Positions 7,310 through 11,162 of a stretch of 11,162 bases of DNA are shown here, in pieces. Below the pieces are notes generated by a model. That model was not told where the DNA came from and ran no database searches. It saw nothing but the letters and a program-made list of their open reading frames with translations. Position 1 is the stretch's first letter, and each line of letters opens with the position of its first letter. This stretch comes from an uncultured Desulfovibrionaceae bacterium. GTDB taxonomy: Bacteria > Desulfobacterota > Desulfovibrionia > Desulfovibrionales > Desulfovibrionaceae. Location: assembly GCA_947037905.1 (NCBI GenBank), contig CAMQUX010000025.1, forward strand, positions 1 through 11,162, given 5' to 3'. The translations under genes and the position numbers were made by a program.

Positions 7310-8349
7310 TTATAACAACCGGTGGAACAGGCGGGCATATTTTCCCAGCCCTTACAATTGCCAAAAAAATACAAGAAGTCTTCCCGCAGTTTGAAATCCT
7401 TTTTATAGGCGGACAAGGCATGGAAGCTACTCTTTGTAAAAAATATGCTGTTCCTTTTACTTCGCTTAAAGTACAAGGATTTATTGGTAAAAAAGGGAAA
7501 GTAAAAAGTCTTTTTTCTTTTGCAAAAGCAGCATTAGTCGCAAGAAAGATTCTTAAAGAAAAAAATGTTCAGCTTGTTATTGGTTTTGGTGGGTACGCAA
7601 GTGTTTGCCCTCTTATTGCGGCAAAATTACTTAGACGCCCTTTTTATATACACGAACAAAATTCTGTACCAGGTGCAAGCAATAGACTACTTGCAAAATT
7701 TGCACAAAAAATATTTCTCTCTTTTGCTGAAAGTGAAAATTATTTTCCTAAGAAAAAATGTATCCTTACAGGTAATCCTGTGCGGGAAGCTTTTTTTCAA
7801 ATAGAAGCAAAAGAGCCTGCTAAAAATTTACTTGTTGTGGGCGGTAGTTTAGGTGCAGCAGCTCTTAATGAAGTTGTAATTAATCTTTTGCCAGAATTTG
7901 AAAAAAATAATATAAGTCTCTGGCATCAAGTTGGTGAGAAACAGTATGAGTGGGCAAAAAAAGAATATGAAAAAAAAGCCTATTCTACCGATTTGCTTAT
8001 GCCTTTTATCGATGATATGCCAAAAGCCTTTGCATTTGCAGATATAATTTTATGCAGAGCAGGAGCAAGTACCATTTTTGAAGTGGCTGCAGCTAAACGG
8101 TGTGCTATTTTTGTACCTTTTCCCCATGCGAGCCATAATCATCAGTATCATAATGCAAAAGCTCTTGTGAGCGAAAATGCAGGATTTATTATTGAACAAA
8201 ATAAGCTCACTCCAAAAATGCTCTTAGATGAATTATTAAGACTCTTTAATAATCCAGAAAAGCTTGCAGAAACGGGCAAAAATGCGAGAAAATTTTCTAA
8301 CCCAAATACTGCAGAATTAATAGTATCTGAGCTTAAAAAGAATTTATAG
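7291..8349 (+). CDS. murG: Lipid II-forming GlcNAc transferase MurG
   Basis: Peripheral inner-membrane GT-B glycosyltransferase that adds GlcNAc from UDP-GlcNAc to lipid I, giving lipid II on the cytoplasmic face. The 352 residues match the family (about 350-365). Visible signatures are the first glycine-rich loop GGTGGHIFP at 11-19, GFGGYAS at 98-104, HEQNSVPG at 121-128 and NPVR at 162-165. The C-domain loop GGSLGA is at 184-189, CRAGASTIFE at 255-264 ends in the conserved Glu that contacts the sugar nucleotide, and PFPHASHNHQYHNA is at 276-289. The start 19 nt inside ftsW is supported by a strong ribosome binding site and by the short distance to the first loop, as in other MurG proteins. 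murC begins 8 nt after the stop. Confidence 0.97.
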   Translation: MANPCIVITTGGTGGHIFPALTIAKKIQEVFPQFEILFIGGQGMEATLCKKYAVPFTSLKVQGFIGKKGKVKSLFSFAKAALVARKILKEKNVQLVIGFGGYASVCPLIAAKLLRRPFYIHEQNSVPGASNRLLAKFAQKIFLSFAESENYFPKKKCILTGNPVREAFFQIEAKEPAKNLLVVGGSLGAAALNEVVINLLPEFEKNNISLWHQVGEKQYEWAKKEYEKKAYSTDLLMPFIDDMPKAFAFADIILCRAGASTIFEVAAAKRCAIFVPFPHASHNHQYHNAKALVSENAGFIIEQNKLTPKMLLDELLRLFNNPEKLAETGKNARKFSNPNTAELIVSELKKNL

Positions 8350-8353
8350 GAGA
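8348..8353 (+). promoter_or_regulatory. Ribosome binding site of murC
   Basis: AGGAGA shares two bases with the murG stop (TAG at 8347-8349) and ends 4 nt before the ATG at 8358. It is the best Shine-Dalgarno match among the nine junctions. It selects the 8358 start over the in-frame ATG at 8412, which has nothing similar upstream. Confidence 0.8.
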
Positions 8354-8357
8354 ACAT

Positions 8358-9785
8358 ATGACAGCACTTGAAAACCCAAAAATCCCACTTCCTTGTGACT
8401 TTGGATATTCTATGCGAAGCTGCGTAAAAAGTATCTATATGATAGGTATTGGCGGAGCTGGTATGGCAGGAATTGCAGAAGTTCTTCTTAACTTAAATTT
8501 TGTAGTCAGTGGTTCAGATATAAGTGCAAATGCCAATGTTCAAAGATTAGAAACCCTAGGTGCAAGTATATATCTAGGACATAGCGCTTCAAATATAAAC
8601 GGAGTAGATGTTGTGGTAAAATCTACCGCAATAGGCGAAGATAATCCAGAAGTCATACGTGCCCGAGAAATGGGCATTCCAGTAATACCACGTGCAGAAA
8701 TGCTTGCAGAGCTTATGCGTTTGCAAACAGGCATAGCAGTAGCAGGAACGCATGGTAAAACAACAACCACCTCGCTTATAGCAAGTATTTTTAACAAAGC
8801 AAAACAAGACCCAACAGTTATAATAGGCGGAAAATTAAACGCTTTTGGTGCAAATGCACGCCTTGGAACAGGAAAATATATAATAGCAGAAGCAGATGAA
8901 TCTGATGGCTCTTTTTTGTGCCTGCCTTCTATATTAAATGTTGTGACAAATATAGATCTCGACCATTTAGAATTTTACGAATCGCAAGAAAAAATAGATC
9001 TTACTTTTCTTCAGTTTTTAAACTCCATTCCTTTTTACGGAAAAAACATCGTCTGCGGAGATGATGTAGGAGTAAAACGCTTAATTCCTCAAATGCGCCG
9101 TCCTTTTTTAACCTATGGTTTCGAAAAAGAAAATACGCTCCGAGCAGAAATCATCAGCATGGAAAAAGAAAGCCACTTTCGAGTGTTTAAAGATAACAAA
9201 TTTTTACAAGAAATAACCCTACCACATCCTGGAAAACATAATATTTTGAACGCTCTTGCAGCCATTGCAATTGCAATAGAAGCAAATATTGATTTAAAAT
9301 ATATAAGACAAGGGCTTGAAGAATTTACAGGAGTTGATCGCCGCTTTCAAAAAAAAGGTGAAGTAAATGGAATTCTTATAATCGATGATTACGGTCATCA
9401 TCCAGTAGAAATAAAAGCAACACTGCAAGCTGCTAAAATGTGCTATCCAGACAGGCGTTTAGTGGTAGCCTTTCAACCGCATCGTTTCTCACGTACCCAA
9501 GCACTTTTTGGAGATTTCTGTAAAGCCTTCGACCTTGCCGATAAGCTTGTAATAACAGAAATATACGCAGCCTCAGAATCGCCAATTCCAGGAATATCAG
9601 GAGAGTCTTTAGTGCAAGGTGTCAAGCAGGTAAGCAAAGTAGATGTGAGCTTTCAAGTGGACTATGAGAGTGTAGAAAAATTTATTGATGCTGAGCTTCG
9701 AGAAAATGATCTTTTCCTCACACTAGGTGCAGGAGGGGTATATATAGTTGGCGAAAAATACTTAAAAAAAATGAGCGAAAAGTAA
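8358..9785 (+). CDS. murC: UDP-MurNAc:L-alanine ligase MurC
   Basis: Cytoplasmic ligase that starts the stem peptide by adding L-alanine to UDP-MurNAc. The 475 residues are within the family range (about 455-490). Motifs are GIGGAGM at 30-36, SGSDIS at 51-56, the P-loop GTHGKTTTT at 130-138 with the histidine typical of MurC, and EADESDGSF at 178-186. NIDLDHLEFY at 198-207, DDYGHHPVE at 343-351, FQPHRFSRT at 372-380 and LGAGG at 456-460 follow. With the chosen ATG the first Rossmann glycine comes at residue 30, so there is an N-terminal extension of about 18 residues compared with a start at Met19 (base 8412). The strong ribosome binding site favours the longer form. murB starts 2 nt after the stop. 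Confidence 0.97.
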   Translation: MTALENPKIPLPCDFGYSMRSCVKSIYMIGIGGAGMAGIAEVLLNLNFVVSGSDISANANVQRLETLGASIYLGHSASNINGVDVVVKSTAIGEDNPEVIRAREMGIPVIPRAEMLAELMRLQTGIAVAGTHGKTTTTSLIASIFNKAKQDPTVIIGGKLNAFGANARLGTGKYIIAEADESDGSFLCLPSILNVVTNIDLDHLEFYESQEKIDLTFLQFLNSIPFYGKNIVCGDDVGVKRLIPQMRRPFLTYGFEKENTLRAEIISMEKESHFRVFKDNKFLQEITLPHPGKHNILNALAAIAIAIEANIDLKYIRQGLEEFTGVDRRFQKKGEVNGILIIDDYGHHPVEIKATLQAAKMCYPDRRLVVAFQPHRFSRTQALFGDFCKAFDLADKLVITEIYAASESPIPGISGESLVQGVKQVSKVDVSFQVDYESVEKFIDAELRENDLFLTLGAGGVYIVGEKYLKKMSEK

Positions 9786-9787
9786 CT

Positions 9788-10681
9788 ATGTCCTTTCTGA
9801 TAGAGCATAATGTTCCAAGCAGAAAACTCACAAGCTTAGGAGCAGGAGGAGATATTTTCACGCATGTAAAAATATCTCACCCGAATGACTTTAAAGAATT
9901 GCACTTTCTCTCAAAAAAAGATAATATACGGCTGTTTGCTTTGGGAAACGGAACGAATCTTCTTCTTCCTGACGAAAACTCTTCTTATTTTCTTATAAGC
10001 ACGGCAATCTCTATGCCGTGTACATTTGAAAAAAATAAACACCAATACTTAGTAACAGTAGCATGTTCACTACCTTTGCCAGTTTTTCTTGCAGAGCTTG
10101 CAAGTAAAGGACTAAAAGGATTTGAAGGTTTAGCAGGTATTCCTGGAACAGTAGGTGGAGCAATTGCTATGAACGCAGGTTCTTATGGTGTTGAAATAGG
10201 AACTAAACTTGCACAAATTGAACTTTGGTCTTTAAAAAATGGCTTAGAAATTATAAAAGCAAAAGATTTCCGTACAGCGTATCGTAGTTTTGAGTTTGAT
10301 GGTAGCGATGATTTTTGGCTAGCATTTCAAGCCAGTTTTTTGTTTACAGAAATTGATACAAAAGAAAACATTAAAAAAAATATGCAGCATTATAAAAGTT
10401 TAAAGCAAGCAACACAGCCAGTAAAGGCACGAAGCGCTGGGTGTATTTTTAAAAATCCACCTCAGCAAACTGCTGGGAAACTTTTAGATGAAGCTGGCAT
10501 GAAAAATATAAGCAGAGGAAATTTTACTTTCTCTGACTTGCATGCAAATTTTCTCGTAAATACTGCAAAAGAAAACGAAATATCAGTAGCGGCTGATGCG
10601 CTAGAACTTATAGCGCTCGCAAAAGAAAAAGTTTTTAATAAATTTAATATAAACCTTGAGACCGAGGTATGTATATTATGA
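9788..10681 (+). CDS. murB: UDP-N-acetylenolpyruvoylglucosamine reductase MurB
   Basis: Cytoplasmic FAD enzyme that reduces UDP-GlcNAc-enolpyruvate with NADPH to UDP-MurNAc, the substrate of MurC. The 297 residues are typical of the shorter type II MurB. Seen are LGNGTNLLLPDE at 52-63 (FAD-binding PP-loop), GFEGLAGIPGTVGGAIAMNAGSYG at 111-134, and YRSF at 165-168 with the substrate-site Arg166. RSAGCIFKNP lies at 215-224, AGKLLDEAGMK at 229-239, LHANFLVN at 251-258, and ETEV at 291-294 with the likely catalytic Glu293. At the position of the proton-donating serine (the S of GSxFKNP) this protein has Cys219 (codon at 10442-10444). There is no clear ribosome binding site, so coupling to murC is likely. 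The final TGA shares ATGA with the ftsQ start. Confidence 0.95.
   Translation: MSFLIEHNVPSRKLTSLGAGGDIFTHVKISHPNDFKELHFLSKKDNIRLFALGNGTNLLLPDENSSYFLISTAISMPCTFEKNKHQYLVTVACSLPLPVFLAELASKGLKGFEGLAGIPGTVGGAIAMNAGSYGVEIGTKLAQIELWSLKNGLEIIKAKDFRTAYRSFEFDGSDDFWLAFQASFLFTEIDTKENIKKNMQHYKSLKQATQPVKARSAGCIFKNPPQQTAGKLLDEAGMKNISRGNFTFSDLHANFLVNTAKENEISVAADALELIALAKEKVFNKFNINLETEVCIL
10664..10668 (+). promoter_or_regulatory. Ribosome binding site of ftsQ inside murB
   Basis: GAGGT in the last codons of murB lies 9 nt before the ATG at 10678. Together with the ATGA stop/start overlap it supports coupled translation of ftsQ. Confidence 0.6.
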
Positions 10682-11162
10682 AAAAAAAAATACTTCCTTC
10701 TTATGCCAATACAAAAACAACTAAAAAAAAGATAACAAAAACAAAAAAGAAATTTGTAAATGTTCGTAATAACGAGCCAAGAAAAATTCCTTCTACAGGC
10801 AAATTCAGCTCTTTAAAAATTCTTTTAAAAAAAGGTTCTATACTTTTTCTTGGTATCTGTTCTATTTTTTTCTTAGTGTTTATTCTTACAAAAGCATACC
10901 ATGGTATTACGAATATTTCTTTTTTTGCTCTTAATAATGTACACATAACAGGCAATACTCGTTTAGCAAATACCGATATTCTTAAATATGGGAATATTAA
11001 TTTAGGACAAAATACGCTCTCAATACCAATTGCAAAAACGCAACAAAAGCTTTTAGATGCTCCTTGGATTGAAAATGTTTCTATAACCAGAAAACTTCCT
11101 AATGAACTTTTTATAGATATAACCGAACGGAAAGCATATTTTTGGGTACAACAAGATAAAAA
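10678..11162 (+). CDS. ftsQ: Cell division protein FtsQ, 5' part
   Basis: The frame is open from ATG 10678 to the right edge (161 complete codons); the rest lies beyond the window. FtsQ is a bitopic inner-membrane protein that links early and late divisome parts through FtsB/FtsL. The visible part has the FtsQ/DivIB order: a Lys/Arg-rich cytoplasmic N-terminus (1-52), one hydrophobic segment at about 53-71 (GSILFLGICSIFFLVFIL), then a POTRA-like domain from about 84. This includes NNVHITGNTRLANTDIL (86-102) and APWIENVSITRKLPNELFIDI (128-148), the classic W-I/V-x-x-V-x-V-x-R-x-x-P pattern followed by ERKAYFW. Position after murB in a dcw cluster agrees. The start overlaps the murB stop by 4 nt. 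Codons 2-4 are AAA within a run of ten A, a possible slippage site. The domain is recognised by pattern and context; sequence identity across FtsQ proteins is low. Confidence 0.9.
   Translation, partial: MKKKILPSYANTKTTKKKITKTKKKFVNVRNNEPRKIPSTGKFSSLKILLKKGSILFLGICSIFFLVFILTKAYHGITNISFFALNNVHITGNTRLANTDILKYGNINLGQNTLSIPIAKTQQKLLDAPWIENVSITRKLPNELFIDITERKAYFWVQQDK
10681..10690 (+). repeat. Poly-A tract (A10) at the start of ftsQ
   Basis: Ten consecutive A bases directly follow the ftsQ ATG; the first A also completes the murB TGA. It is the longest homopolymer I noticed in the window; others reach about eight. A gain or loss of one base would frameshift ftsQ near its first codons while leaving murB intact. 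Confidence 0.85.

Noticed and set aside
7565..7804. Plus-strand 79-residue frame
   Set aside because: It lies wholly inside murG in another frame, where murG has strong motifs (HEQN, NPVR).
8412..8414. Alternative murC start at Met19
   Set aside because: No Shine-Dalgarno upstream, whereas 8358 has AGGAGA at good spacing; kept only as a finding.
10701..10955. Minus-strand 84-residue frame ending in a Phe/Val-rich run
   Set aside because: It is the reverse complement of the Lys-rich ftsQ start; the Phe run mirrors AAA and AAG codons.

Overview
This window is a stretch of the division and cell wall (dcw) cluster. Ten genes all lie on the + strand and nearly every base is coding: ftsI (3' part), murE, murF, mraY, murD, ftsW, murG, murC, murB and ftsQ (5' part). 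The largest gap between genes is 11 nt, and four of the nine junctions overlap or touch (murE/murF by 1 nt, ftsW/murG by 19 nt, murB/ftsQ by 4 nt, ftsI/murE separated by 1 nt). I see no internal terminator, RNA gene, mobile element or CRISPR array, and no intergenic room for a promoter. It reads as one polycistronic, translationally coupled unit that continues past both ends.

Organism: a Gram-negative-type bacterium with very AT-rich DNA (GC about one third by eye, not computed). MurE carries the meso-diaminopimelate signature DNPRTE. The order ftsI-murE-murF-mraY-murD-ftsW-murG-murC-murB-ftsQ has no ddl between murB and ftsQ, and FtsI carries a C-terminal PASTA domain. These fit the Desulfovibrionales (Deltaproteobacteria/Desulfobacterota). 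The low GC suggests a host-associated member such as a Lawsonia-like lineage. That placement is inference from gene order and base composition, not from a database match.

Layout: 1-881 is the end of the septal transpeptidase FtsI with its KTGT motif, a PASTA repeat and an unusual charged tail. 883-3752 holds the ligases MurE and MurF. 3755-4834 is MraY. 4839-6131 is MurD. 6143-7309 is the SEDS polymerase FtsW. 7291-8349 is MurG. 8358-9785 is MurC. 9788-10681 is MurB. 10678-11162 is the start of the divisome protein FtsQ.

How they work together: MurB makes UDP-MurNAc. MurC, MurD, MurE and MurF add L-Ala, D-Glu, meso-DAP and D-Ala-D-Ala in turn. MraY loads the product on undecaprenyl phosphate (lipid I) and MurG adds GlcNAc (lipid II). 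FtsW polymerises lipid II and FtsI cross-links it at the septum, while FtsQ joins the divisome scaffold. All complete genes keep their catalytic motifs and show no frameshift, so the pathway looks functional. I found no undescribed system here. The points worth a second look are small: a Cys at the MurB proton-donor position, an A10 tract directly after the ftsQ start codon, the FtsI C-terminal extension, and a few motif departures in MurF and MurD.
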